A stretch of 64,000 nt of DNA, taken from positions 434,001 through 498,000 of the forward strand of contig NZ_PEND01000001.1 of assembly GCF_002844195.1 (NCBI RefSeq), written 5' to 3'. The position numbers and the translations under genes were made by a program. Below are positions 16,765 to 25,637 of the stretch, piece by piece. This stretch comes from Halegenticoccus soli. GTDB taxonomy: Archaea; Halobacteriota; Halobacteria; Halobacteriales; Haloferacaceae. Within the stretch, counting starts at the first letter, position 1. Every line of letters begins with the position of its first letter. The notes beneath the pieces were generated by a model. The model searched no databases. It saw only the letters and a list, made by a program, of their open reading frames with translations, and had not been told where the DNA came from.

Positions 16765-17499
16765 ATGGACCGAAGGGAGTTCGTCGCGCGCATCGACCAC
16801 ACGGTGCTGGGTCCGGAGACGACGCCGGCCGACGTCGAGCGCGTCCTCGACGAGGCGGCAGCGTACGGGATGAACGCCTGCGTTCCGCCGTGCTACGTCG
16901 CCGAGGCGGCGGCACACGCCCCGGACGTGACGCTCGCGACCGTCGTGGGGTTCCCCCACGGTCAGCACAGCACGGCGGCGAAGCGCGCCGAGGCGGTGGA
17001 CGCGTGGGAGAACGGGGCGGACGAACTCGACGTCGTGATCAACGTCGGCCGCCTGAAGGCCGGCGAGAACGGCCGGAACGGTACCGGTGGCGAAGACGGC
17101 GAGGACCGGGGAGGCGACGACACGCACGCCGATCCGGACCGCGCGGACGGCGTCGCCCCGCGGGTCGACGCGGTCGAGGCCGACCTCGCGGAGGTCGTCG
17201 CCGCGGTCCCGATCCCGGTGAAGGTCATCATCGAGACGGCGCTCCTCTCGGTGGACGAGAAGCATCGGGCCTGCCGCGCGGCGGCCGAGGCCGGCGCCGC
17301 GTTCGTGAAGACCTCGACGGGGTTCGCCGAGGGCGGCGCGACCGTCGAGGACGTCGAACTGATGCGCGAGTACCTGCCGGTCAAGGCGAGCGGCGGGATC
17401 GGCAGCTACGAGGAGGCGCGGGCGATGCTCGACGCCGGCGCGGAGCGCATCGGGGCGTCGAGCGGCGTCGAGATCGTCGAGGGGTTCCCCGGGGAGTGA
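16765..17499 (+). CDS. deoC: Deoxyribose-phosphate aldolase
   Basis: 244 residues, class I aldolase that splits 2-deoxyribose-5-phosphate to glyceraldehyde-3-phosphate and acetaldehyde during deoxynucleoside breakdown. Visible are [48 protein letters not shown] and the Schiff-base Lys in [15 protein letters not shown], followed by VKASGGI. An acidic, glycine-rich insert of about 30 residues (about 102-135) sits after VGRLKAG, where the usual enzyme has a short loop. The ATG at 16765 is preceded at about -30 by CGTTTTTGCC, so the message is probably leaderless. Confidence 0.95.
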   Translation: MDRREFVARIDHTVLGPETTPADVERVLDEAAAYGMNACVPPCYVAEAAAHAPDVTLATVVGFPHGQHSTAAKRAEAVDAWENGADELDVVINVGRLKAGENGRNGTGGEDGEDRGGDDTHADPDRADGVAPRVDAVEADLAEVVAAVPIPVKVIIETALLSVDEKHRACRAAAEAGAAFVKTSTGFAEGGATVEDVELMREYLPVKASGGIGSYEEARAMLDAGAERIGASSGVEIVEGFPGE

Positions 17500-17869
17500 G
17501 GCGCGGGTCCGCCGTGTCGTCCGGCGGAGCGCCCGGTCCGCGTCCGCGGCTCCGCGACGGACGATCTCGGCGCGCAACCGGTCGGAACCGACGACCGTTC
17601 TCGAATCGGGAAGTTCAGCTCTGTTCTGATGTCGAATCAGTTAAGTCGGCGCGGGCGAAAGCGGGGATCGTGATCGGAAACGGGGTACGTCCGCGGTCCG
17701 CCGCGCGGGCTCTTCGCCTCGGTGCGCCGGCGGGACACCGCCCCTGATTCTCTGCTCTTCGCACACATGAGCCCACGATACTCTCTCCGACAGACGGAAA
17801 CGCCGGACGGAACGTCCGTCGACGGCCGCGGTTGCCGGGGGCTGACGCCCCGCGGGACGGTGATGAGCG
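17500..17869. other. Gene-free stretch between deoC and the APC permease
   Basis: 370 bases with no supportable gene. A slightly AT-richer patch near 17630-17645 (CAGTTAAGTCGG) could be a promoter of the permease with a leader of about 200 bases; otherwise I see nothing distinctive. Confidence 0.5.
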
Positions 17870-20113
17870 ATGGCTGACGAGGAACTGGCGAAGGACCTCG
17901 GCCTGCTGTCGGCGCTCACGATCGGCATCGGCACGATGATCGGCGCGGGCATCTTCGTCCTGCCCGGCGTGGCCGCCCGCGAGGCGGGGCCGATCGTCGT
18001 CGTCTCGTTCATCGTCGGCGGGTTCATCGCGATGGTCAACGCCCTCTCGGTGAGCGAACTCGGGACCGCGATGCCCAAAGCCGGCGGCGGCTACTACTAC
18101 GTCAACCGCGCGCTCGGCCCGCTCTTCGGCTCGATCGCCGGCCTCGGCGACTGGATGGGGCTCGCGTTCGCCTCCGCGTTCTACTGCATCGGCTTCGGCG
18201 GCTACCTCTCGACGCTGCTCCCGATTCCGGGGGTCCTCTTTCTCGACCCGGTGCAGATCGGCGCGCTCCTCGCCGGCGTGGCCTTCGTCGGCGTCAACTA
18301 CATCGGCGCGAAGGAGACGGGCGGGATCCAGACGGTCATCGTGCTCTCGCTCCTCGCGATTCTCACGGTCTTCGCCGCGGCGGGGTTCCTGCAGTTCGAC
18401 TACGGCACGCTCGTCGACGAGGGCGGACTGGCGCCGTTCGGCCCCGCCGCGATCCTCCCCGGGACGGCCCTCGTCTTCGTCTCCTTTCTCGGCTACGCCA
18501 AGATCGCGACCGTCGCCGAGGAGCTGAAGAACCCCGGCCGGAACCTGCCGATCGCCGTCATCGGCAGCGTCGCCGTCGTGACCGTCATCTACGCGATCCT
18601 CGTCGTTGTGATGCTCGGCATCGTCCCCTGGCCGGAGCTCGACCTCAACACGCCCGTCTCGCAGGTCGCCTCGATCTCCTTTTCGGGGAACCTCGGCGCG
18701 CTCGGCGTGACGATGATGACCTTCGGCGCGCTCCTCGCGACGGCCTCGAGCGCGAACGCGTCCATCCTCGCGTCCGCCCGGATCAACTTCGCGATGGGGC
18801 GCGAGCGGATCGTGAGCGCGTCGCTCAACGAGATCCACCCGCGCTTTGCGACCCCGTACCGCTCCATCCTCGTCACGGGGCTCATCATCGTCACGTTCAT
18901 CGCACTCGGAACGGTCGAGACGCTCGCCAAGGCGGCGAGCGTCCTCCACCTCATCGTGTACGCGCTGATGAACCTCGCGCTCATCGTCTTCCGGGAGGCG
19001 GACCTCGCCGACTACGATCCCGACTTCCGCGTCCCGCTGTACCCCGTCACGCCGATCGTCGGCGCGGTCGTCTCGCTTGGGCTGGTCGCGTTCATGGATC
19101 CCGTGGAGATCGCGCTCTCGGCCGTGTTCGTCGCCCTCGCCGTCGTCTGGTACTTCGTCTACGCGCGGGGGAACACGGACAGACAGGGGGTTCTCGGTCG
19201 GTACATCCTCGCTCGGGCGGACGAGATGCCCGACGCCGCGGTGTCCGCCGCGAGCACCGTCCAGCCCGACGGCGGGGACTACCGGGTGATGGTCCCGCTC
19301 GCAAACCCCCGCACCGAAAAGGACCTCATCGAACTCGCCAGCCTGGTGGCGAAGGCCCGGGGCGGCACCGTCGTCGCCACGCACATCGTGCAGGTCCCGG
19401 ACCAGATCCCGCTGTCCGCCGGCGCGGAGCGCGTGGACGAGATCGACGCCGAGTCCGCGGCGCTCCTGGACGCGGCGCGCGACGACGCCGAGACGTTCGG
19501 CGTGCCGGTCGAGACGCGGACGATCATCTCGCACCGGCTGTTCGAGGAGGTGTTCGACGCCGCCGAAACCTCCGCCGCCGACCTGGTCGTCATGGGGTGG
19601 AGCGAGGAGGCGTACTGGTCGGCGGGCCGCGTCGAGGGGACGTTCGACGAGCTCACGAGCGACCTGCCCTGCGACTTCCTCGTCCTCAAGGACCGCGGCT
19701 TCGACCCTTCGCGCGTGCTCCTCCCCACCGCCGGCGGGGCCGATTCGGACCTCAGCGCCGAGGTGACGCGCGTGCTGAAGGACCTCCGCGGCGCCGACGT
19801 CACGCTGCTGTACGTCGCCGACGGCGAGGACGAACGCGAGGCGGGCGAGGCGTTCCTCCGCGACTGGGCGGCCGAGCGCGACCTCGGCGACGCCGAGCTC
19901 GTGGTCGACGCCTCGGGCGACGTGGAGGGGGCGATCGCCCGCCACTCGGAGGACGCGACGATGGTCGTGATCGGCGCGACTGAGCGCGGCCTGCTCTCTC
20001 GGCTGCTCGGCGGCTCGCTCGTCTACGACGTCGTCAACGAGGTGGAGTGTTCGGTGCTCCTGGCCGAACGCCCCCGGAAGCGGTCGTTCCTCTCGCGGCT
20101 GTTCGGGCGGTGA
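17870..20113 (+). CDS. APC-superfamily permease with C-terminal UspA domains
   Basis: 747 residues. Residues 1-430 form an amino acid-polyamine-organocation permease with about 12 helices; the first carries GIGTMIGAGIFVLPG, the unwound substrate-binding helix of this fold. Two cytosolic universal stress domains follow (about 465-610 and 620-740); the second ends VVIGATERGLLSRLLGGS, close to the G-2X-G-9X-G(S/T) nucleotide motif. Such fusions are common in haloarchaea and probably let ATP or stress state tune amino acid uptake. The substrate is not predictable. The ATG at 17870 opens MADEELAKDLGLLSALT, where homology starts. Confidence 0.92.
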   Translation: MADEELAKDLGLLSALTIGIGTMIGAGIFVLPGVAAREAGPIVVVSFIVGGFIAMVNALSVSELGTAMPKAGGGYYYVNRALGPLFGSIAGLGDWMGLAFASAFYCIGFGGYLSTLLPIPGVLFLDPVQIGALLAGVAFVGVNYIGAKETGGIQTVIVLSLLAILTVFAAAGFLQFDYGTLVDEGGLAPFGPAAILPGTALVFVSFLGYAKIATVAEELKNPGRNLPIAVIGSVAVVTVIYAILVVVMLGIVPWPELDLNTPVSQVASISFSGNLGALGVTMMTFGALLATASSANASILASARINFAMGRERIVSASLNEIHPRFATPYRSILVTGLIIVTFIALGTVETLAKAASVLHLIVYALMNLALIVFREADLADYDPDFRVPLYPVTPIVGAVVSLGLVAFMDPVEIALSAVFVALAVVWYFVYARGNTDRQGVLGRYILARADEMPDAAVSAASTVQPDGGDYRVMVPLANPRTEKDLIELASLVAKARGGTVVATHIVQVPDQIPLSAGAERVDEIDAESAALLDAARDDAETFGVPVETRTIISHRLFEEVFDAAETSAADLVVMGWSEEAYWSAGRVEGTFDELTSDLPCDFLVLKDRGFDPSRVLLPTAGGADSDLSAEVTRVLKDLRGADVTLLYVADGEDEREAGEAFLRDWAAERDLGDAELVVDASGDVEGAIARHSEDATMVVIGATERGLLSRLLGGSLVYDVVNEVECSVLLAERPRKRSFLSRLFGR

Positions 20114-20200
20114 TCCCTCGCGGGAACTCCGCGTCGGAGGGGCGAGCCACCCCCGACCGGGTCCACACTTTTGCGCGTCGGTACCGACTGCTAGCAGTGG

Positions 20201-21301
20201 ATGGCTCGCTGGAACCACACCCGAGTGCAGCTTCTGTGGTGGGCGGCCGGAGTCGGGATCGTCGCGGTCGTCGCGTTCGCGCTCTACTCGCTCGTCGGGG
20301 CGCTCGTGTTCGGGATCTTCCTGTACTACGCGACGCGCCCGATCTCCCGCCGGCTCGACAGGTACGTCGATAATTCGGACGCCACGGCGGCGCTGACGCT
20401 CCTCGCCGTCGGACTGCCGATGCTCCTCGTCGTCGGGTACGGGCTGTTTCAGGGGCTCGGCGAACTGAACCAGTTTCTCGCGTCGAACGACCTCGGGCGG
20501 TATCGCTCCTACCTGCGGCCGCACGTCGATCTCGCGCGAATTTCGAACCTGCAACGACTGTCCGAACGGATCCAGCAGGGGCGATCTGGACCGCTCGGTC
20601 CGGTTTCGTGGACGGCGATCCGGCGGTATCTGAGCGCCCTGTTACGGTACGCGAGCGTGATCTTCGGCGTCCTGCTGGACGCGTTCGTGATGCTCCTCGT
20701 CGCGTTCTACCTCCTCCAGGCGGACGACGCCGTGGGGCGGTGGTTCCGCCGGACCTTCGAGCGGGAGCGGAGCGTCGTCGCGTTCGCGGAGAGCGTCGAC
20801 GCGGACTTAGAGCGCATCTACTGGGGCAACCTGGTCGTCGTCGGCATCACGGCGCTCATCGCCGGCGTCACCTACTACGGCCTGCGGTCGATCTCACCCC
20901 AGGGGGTGACCGTGCCGTACGTCGTCCTCTCCGCCGCGTTGACCGGCATCTTCACCCTCGTCCCGGTCGTCGGCATCAAGCTGTTCTACTTCCCGATGAC
21001 CGGCTACCTGCTCCTCGTGGCCGTCACCCGCGAGGCCGCCCCGCTGTGGTTCCCCGTCGCGTTCTTCCTCGTCACGCTCGTCGTCGTCGACACCGTCCCC
21101 GATTTCTTCATCCGCTCGTACGTCTCGTCCGGCGACATCCACGCGGGCCTCGTCCTCATGTCGTACGTCTTCGGCTCCGTCGCGTTCGGCTGGTACGGCA
21201 TCTTCCTGGGGCCGATCGTCCTCGTGCTGTTTCTGCACTTCGCGCGCACGATCCTCCCGATGCTCCTGCGGGGCGTCCCGGTCGAATCTCGCGCGGAGTG
21301 A
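20201..21301 (+). CDS. AI-2E family transporter (PerM-type)
   Basis: 366 residues, polytopic membrane protein with about seven to eight helices: a pair near residues 12-45, one near 62-85, a soluble loop (90-150), and the C-terminal group (155-350). The regions LVPVVGIKLFYFPM, DTVPDFFIRSYV and HAGLVLMSYVFGSVAFG match the conserved C-terminal half of the AI-2E/PerM family. Members export autoinducer-like molecules or act as sodium/proton antiporters; which applies here is unknown. It stands alone, 88 bases after the permease gene, with its own start ATG at 20201. Confidence 0.9.
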   Translation: MARWNHTRVQLLWWAAGVGIVAVVAFALYSLVGALVFGIFLYYATRPISRRLDRYVDNSDATAALTLLAVGLPMLLVVGYGLFQGLGELNQFLASNDLGRYRSYLRPHVDLARISNLQRLSERIQQGRSGPLGPVSWTAIRRYLSALLRYASVIFGVLLDAFVMLLVAFYLLQADDAVGRWFRRTFERERSVVAFAESVDADLERIYWGNLVVVGITALIAGVTYYGLRSISPQGVTVPYVVLSAALTGIFTLVPVVGIKLFYFPMTGYLLLVAVTREAAPLWFPVAFFLVTLVVVDTVPDFFIRSYVSSGDIHAGLVLMSYVFGSVAFGWYGIFLGPIVLVLFLHFARTILPMLLRGVPVESRAE

Positions 21302-21442
21302 CCCGCCGGGGTGAGGTGGGGTGGGGACCGCAGGAACGGTCGAGAGAGATCGCCCGAACGCACGCCGGCCGGCGCGTTCCTCGCCGCCTTCGCCCCGGAC
21401 CGTCGCGCTTTTGCCCGCGCACCCGAAACGTCCGCTAACTGA

Positions 21443-22693
21443 ATGGCCCGATATCACATCGAGACCTACGGCTGCACGGCGAACCGGGGTGAGAGCCGTC
21501 AGATCGAGCGGGCGCTCCGCGACGGCGGACACCACCGCGCCGACGGGCCCGAGGACGCCGACGTGGCGATCCTCAACACGTGCACGGTCGTCGAGAAGAC
21601 CGAGCGCAACATGATCCGCCGGGCGAAGGAGCTGCAGGAGGAGACGGCGGACCTCATCGTCACGGGCTGCATGGCGCTCGCGCAGGGCGAGGAGTTCGTG
21701 AAGGCCGGCGTCGACGCGCAGGTGCTCCACTGGGACGAGGTGCCCGTCGCGGCGATGAACGGCGAGTGCCCGACGCCGACGCCCGACGCGGAGCCGGTTC
21801 TCGACGGCGTCATCGGCATCCTGCCCATCGCCCGCGGCTGCATGAGCGACTGCTCGTACTGCATCACGAAGAAGGCGACCGGGCGGATCGACTCCCCGCC
21901 GATCGAGGAGAACGTCGAGAAGGCGCGGGCGCTCGTCCACGCCGGCGCGAAGGAGATCCGGATCACGGGGCAGGACACCGGCGTCTACGGCTGGGACAGG
22001 GGCGAGCGCAAGCTCCACGAACTGCTCGAACGGATCTGCGGGATCGACGGCGACTTCCGCGTCCGCGTCGGGATGGCGAATCCGAAGGGGATCCACGGCA
22101 TCCGCGACGAACTGGCGCGGGTCTTCGCGGAGAACGACGAGCTCTACAACTTCATCCACGCGCCCGTCCAGTCCGGGTCGAACGACGTGCTCGGCGACAT
22201 GCGCCGCCAGCACCAGGTCCGCGAGTTCGTCGAGGTGGTGGAGACGTTCGACGAGCGGCTCGACTACTGGACGCTCTCGACCGACTTCATCGTCGGCTTC
22301 CCGACCGAGACCGAACACGACCACGCCCAGAGCCTGGCGCTCATGCGCGAGGTCCGCCCCGAGAAGATCAACGTCACCCGCTTTTCGAAGCGGCCCGGAA
22401 CCGACGCCGCGAAGCTGAAGGGGCTCAACGGCGCGGTGAAGAAGGAGCGCTCGAAGGAGATGAGCGAGCTGAAGATGGAGATCGTCGGCGAGGCGTACGA
22501 GTCGATGGTCGGGACGACGCGTCAGGTGCTCGTCGTCGAGGAGGGGACCGGCGACTCGGTCAAGTGCCGGGACGGCGCGTACAGGCAGATCATCGTCCGA
22601 AACGCCTCGGAGCGCGGCATCGAACCCGGCGACTTCCTCGACGTGGAGGTCACGGGCCAGCAGACGGTGTACGCGTTCGGCGAGCCGGTCTGA
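21443..22693 (+). CDS. tRNA t6A37 methylthiotransferase (e-MtaB/CDKAL1 type)
   Basis: 416 residues. This radical-SAM enzyme adds a methylthio group to N6-threonylcarbamoyladenosine at position 37 of tRNAs. Domains in order: UPF0004 with YGCTANRGE, NTCTVVEKTE and VTGCMA supplying three cluster cysteines (residues 1-105), the radical-SAM barrel with CMSDCSYC (about 133-140), and a C-terminal TRAM RNA-binding domain (about 355-416). The motif TDFIVGFPTETE is conserved. Its archaeal/eukaryotic affinity rests on the sequence around GIDSPP and GANMALGR-like parts being of that subgroup and is moderately sure. Single gene with ATG at 21443. Confidence 0.93.
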   Translation: MARYHIETYGCTANRGESRQIERALRDGGHHRADGPEDADVAILNTCTVVEKTERNMIRRAKELQEETADLIVTGCMALAQGEEFVKAGVDAQVLHWDEVPVAAMNGECPTPTPDAEPVLDGVIGILPIARGCMSDCSYCITKKATGRIDSPPIEENVEKARALVHAGAKEIRITGQDTGVYGWDRGERKLHELLERICGIDGDFRVRVGMANPKGIHGIRDELARVFAENDELYNFIHAPVQSGSNDVLGDMRRQHQVREFVEVVETFDERLDYWTLSTDFIVGFPTETEHDHAQSLALMREVRPEKINVTRFSKRPGTDAAKLKGLNGAVKKERSKEMSELKMEIVGEAYESMVGTTRQVLVVEEGTGDSVKCRDGAYRQIIVRNASERGIEPGDFLDVEVTGQQTVYAFGEPV

Positions 22694-22720
22694 CGCCATC
22701 GGACGGGACCGGGGCTTCGG

Positions 22721-22776
22721 TTCGTCCGTTTCATTTCGTCCGTTTCATTTCGTCCGCTTCACTTCGTCCGTTTCAT
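22721..22776. repeat. Four tandem copies of a 14-base unit
   Basis: TTCGTCCGTTTCAT is repeated four times at 22721-22776; the third copy has C for T at two positions. It lies after the methylthiotransferase stop and before the signal peptidase gene. It reads like replication slippage in an intergenic spacer. Confidence 0.85.
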
Positions 22777-22859
22777 CTCGCCTCGTTTGCCATAGGAGGC
22801 CGTCTCACGGCCTGCAAACGACGCGAATCTACTAACCGCCGATCGGTGTACGAGTGTCC

Positions 22860-23438
22860 ATGTCTGACGACCGACGCTCCTGGACGCGCACGCTCGCGCG
22901 CTCTTTCCTCTTCGTCGCGGTTCTGACGCTCGCTCTCTTCGCCACCTGCGGCGTCTGGCCGCCCATGGTCGCCGTCGAGAGCGGGAGCATGTCGCCGAAT
23001 ATCCAGACGGGCGACCTGGTCGTCGTCACCGACACCGACGGGTGGACCGTCGCGGCGGCCGACGGACCGGACATCGACACCGTCCGCTCGCCCGACGGCG
23101 ATCCGAAGTTCGGCGCGCCGGGCGACGTGATAATCTACGACGTTCCGAGCAGGGGAACGTCGGTAATCCACCGCGCGCACTTCCGCGTCGAGCGGGGCGA
23201 AAACTGGTACGACCGGGCGAACGAGTCGTACCTCCCGCCGGACGCCGACGGGTGCGACGACCTGCGGAACTGCCCGGCGCCGCACGGGGGATACATCACG
23301 AAGGGAGACGCCAACCCGTACTACGACCAGGTGTCCGGCATCGCGCCGCCGGTTCGTCCCCAGTGGATCAAATCGAAAGCGGGGCTCCGGGTGCCGGAGC
23401 TCGGATGGATCCGCCTGGTGGTGGTCGGACGGGGCTAA
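22860..23438 (+). CDS. Signal peptidase I (S26, archaeal type)
   Basis: 192 residues. One N-terminal membrane helix (about residues 14-38) anchors a catalytic domain on the outer face that removes Sec signal peptides. The catalytic serine is in SGSMSPNIQTGDLV (about residue 43); the archaeal-type histidine is in SVIHRAHF and the aspartate region is YITKGDANP. The body is of the haloarchaeal form with GENWYDRANESYLPPDA and a Cys pair (GCDDLRNCPAPHGG). I prefer the ATG at 22860 (MSDDRRSWTRT) to the GTG two codons earlier. Confidence 0.93.
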   Translation: MSDDRRSWTRTLARSFLFVAVLTLALFATCGVWPPMVAVESGSMSPNIQTGDLVVVTDTDGWTVAAADGPDIDTVRSPDGDPKFGAPGDVIIYDVPSRGTSVIHRAHFRVERGENWYDRANESYLPPDADGCDDLRNCPAPHGGYITKGDANPYYDQVSGIAPPVRPQWIKSKAGLRVPELGWIRLVVVGRG

Positions 23439-23513
23439 TTCCGGCCTCCGATCCCCCGACCGAGGCCGTCGCCGCCTCTCCCCACTCGTCTCGGCTCTCC
23501 GGCCGGTTCAGCC

Positions 23514-24488
23514 TCACGACCGCCTCCGCTTTACCGTCGTCTCGGCGTCGTCCTCGGACTCGGCCCCGGACGCGGGCGCGTAGTTTGCGAGCCGATCCGC
23601 CTCGGCGTCCTCCTTCCACTCGCCGAGCTCCCGGGGATCGACGTGGACGAACACGTCGTCAACGCCCGGAATCTCCCGTACCGACTCGACGACCGCCGTT
23701 TCGAGCGCGTGCGCCCGCCTGATCGTCATGTCCCCCTCGACCTCGATGTGGAGGCTCACGTCGATTTCGGGGCCGACGTAGTGGGCGACCACGTCGTGGG
23801 CCCCCTTCACCTCCGGGTGCGAGAGCGCCCGCTGGACGATCTCGGCCCGGAGTTCCTCCGGCGGGGCCGCCCCGACGAGGTAGTTGACGTTGTCGCGGAC
23901 GATCTCGACCCCGGTGTAGAGGATGCCGAGGGAGACGACGCCGGCCGCCAGGGGATCCAGGATCGGGTACCCCGCCCCCGCCCCGAGTACCCCGATCAGC
24001 GCGGCGCCGGCGGTGAGGATGTCGTTCCGGTTGTCGAGCGCGGTCGCGACGACCGCGGGCGAGTTCCGCTCGCGACCGACGCGGAGACAGTACCGGTAGA
24101 GGAGGTACTTGGTGACCGCGGTGGCGGCGAGGACGGCGACGGCGATCGGGCTCGCGCCGTCGGCGGTCGGCCCCGCGAGGACGGCCGTCGTCGCCTGCCA
24201 GAGCACCGCCGCGCCGGCGGCGAACACCCCGACCGCGACGAACAGCGAGACGAAGGGCTCGATCCGCTCGTGACCGTGGGGGTGTTCGAAGTCCGGCGGC
24301 TGCGTCGTGACGTACAGCCCCGCGAGGATGACCATGCTGTACGCGGCGTCCGCGAGGCTGTTGACGGCCTCGGAACCGACGGCGAGGCTCCCGGTGACGG
24401 ACCACACGGCCGCCTTTCCCAGCAGGAGGACGACGTTGACCGCGAGCACCGCCAGCCCGACCCGCCTCACGGCCGTCTTTCGCTCCAT
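23514..24488 (-). CDS. Cation diffusion facilitator transporter, Mn-type metal site
   Basis: 324 residues from ATG 24488 (an alternative ATG lies nine codons earlier at 24515). Six membrane helices (about residues 10-205) are followed by a cytosolic ferredoxin-like dimerisation domain (VGPEIDVSLHIEVEGDMTI, about 210-290). The metal-site motifs are Asn-xxx-Asp in helix 2 (EAVNSLADAAYS) and Asp-xxx-Asp in helix 5 (TALDNRNDIL). That N-D-D-D set is the one known for manganese exporters such as pneumococcal MntE rather than the H/D-xxx-D of zinc exporters, so manganese(II) efflux is inferred. A basic, Ser-rich tail ends the protein. Confidence 0.9.
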   Translation of the reverse strand: MERKTAVRRVGLAVLAVNVVLLLGKAAVWSVTGSLAVGSEAVNSLADAAYSMVILAGLYVTTQPPDFEHPHGHERIEPFVSLFVAVGVFAAGAAVLWQATTAVLAGPTADGASPIAVAVLAATAVTKYLLYRYCLRVGRERNSPAVVATALDNRNDILTAGAALIGVLGAGAGYPILDPLAAGVVSLGILYTGVEIVRDNVNYLVGAAPPEELRAEIVQRALSHPEVKGAHDVVAHYVGPEIDVSLHIEVEGDMTIRRAHALETAVVESVREIPGVDDVFVHVDPRELGEWKEDAEADRLANYAPASGAESEDDAETTVKRRRS

Positions 24489-24578
24489 CACCGGGGGTTC
24501 GCCGTCGGCCTCCAAAGGCCCTTCGGGGTCTTCGGTCCGTCCGCCGCGTCAGCCGAAACGTTTCGACGGCTCGCCACG

Positions 24579-25118
24579 TCAGTCGAAGCGCAGCCGAACG
24601 GCCCCGTCCGCGGCCGGGGTCGTCGCGCCGCCCTGTTCGGCGAAGGCTCCGCGGACGCGTTCGTACGTGTCGTCCAGCGCCTCCACGATGACCTTCGTGT
24701 CGCCCACGACCGGCATGAAGTTCGTGTCGCCGTCCCACCTGGGGACCACGTGGGTGTGGAGGTGGTCGCCTATCGATCCCCCGGCCGCCCGCCCGAGGTT
24801 TAATCCGGCGTTGAAGCCGTCCGGATCCAGCGCGTCCGCGATCGCGGTCAGCGTCCGCTGTTTCAACCGGGCGTGGTCCAGAAGTTCCGCGTCCGAAAGC
24901 TCCGCGTACTCGCCGGTGTGCCGCAGCGGAATGACCATGGCGTGGCCCGGGTTGTAGGGGTAGTTGTTGAGCAGGACGAAACTCCGCTCGCTCCGGGCGA
25001 CGATCCGGCTCTCGCGATCGTTCCCCCGCTCGGGGAGCGCGCAGAACGGACAGCCGTCGCCGTCGCCGCCCTCGCGCTCGACCCACTCGATCCGCCACGG
25101 GGCGAAGATCTGCTCCAT
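24579..25118 (-). CDS. HIT-family nucleotide hydrolase
   Basis: 179 residues, cytosolic. The histidine triad is HLHTHVVPRW (about residues 118-127), which hydrolyses nucleotide phosphoamidates or dinucleoside polyphosphates; upstream NPGHAMVIPLRHTGEY is the usual second motif. A CPFC pair near residue 23 with the later His suggests the structural zinc of the Fhit/GalT-like branch. The opening MEQIFAPWRIEWVE is typical of this branch. A TATA-like CGATAAACG lies about 27 bases before the ATG at 25118. The natural substrate is not known. Confidence 0.92.
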   Translation of the reverse strand: MEQIFAPWRIEWVEREGGDGDGCPFCALPERGNDRESRIVARSERSFVLLNNYPYNPGHAMVIPLRHTGEYAELSDAELLDHARLKQRTLTAIADALDPDGFNAGLNLGRAAGGSIGDHLHTHVVPRWDGDTNFMPVVGDTKVIVEALDDTYERVRGAFAEQGGATTPAADGAVRLRFD

Positions 25119-25355
25119 ACGGGGGGGACGAACCCCACTCGTTTATCGTTTGTCTCACGCGGTCGTATATCGGGGCTTAGGAGGGTAATAACCGCAGATT
25201 GAACGAAAACAACGGTTCGTATGGACGTCGTACGGCGAACGTCGGAATTCGGGCGACGCGGACGGTTCTGAGCCGTAAATCGTGGGATGAACGGTCGAAA
25301 TAATCCGGAACGGAGATCGGCTTTTATTCTCTCGCCCGCCGTCCGACCGGATACT

Positions 25356-25556
25356 ATGGCGACACAACCATCCGACCTTGACGGAGTTACGGAACCCTGT
25401 GCGGACTGCCGCAGCGAGACGCTTCACAAGGTGCGGGTGGAGTTACGGACGGAGAGTTCGAAAACGGAGAACGCGGAGTTCTCCCGCGAGCCCTACCGCG
25501 TCGCGGTGTGCATGGAGTGCGGCAGCGAGACGATCCAGCGGATGAACAACGCCTGA
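25356..25556 (+). CDS. Small two-CxxC zinc-ribbon protein
   Basis: 66 residues. Two CxxC pairs, CADC (about residue 15) and CMEC (about residue 50), form one zinc ribbon with KVRVELRTES between them. It resembles a conserved haloarchaeal family (DUF7835-like) of unknown role. The ATG at 25356 follows TATA-like CTTTTAT at 25321-25327, so a leaderless or nearly leaderless message is likely; the open frame from 25287 would begin ahead of the promoter. Confidence 0.75.
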   Translation: MATQPSDLDGVTEPCADCRSETLHKVRVELRTESSKTENAEFSREPYRVAVCMECGSETIQRMNNA

Positions 25557-25637
25557 ACGCGGCGACCGGTTCCCGCGAACGGCACGCGGGTCGGCGAAGC
25601 TTCCTCGCTTTCGCGTTATTCGACCGACGTCACGAGG

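Noticed and set aside
17615-20554. 979-codon open frame antisense to the APC permease
   Set aside because: It lies over a certain permease gene and its translation is low-complexity (DEDDRED, RRR), with no domain.
22721-22776. Tandem repeat as CRISPR
   Set aside because: Copies are contiguous without spacers, so it is a simple tandem array.
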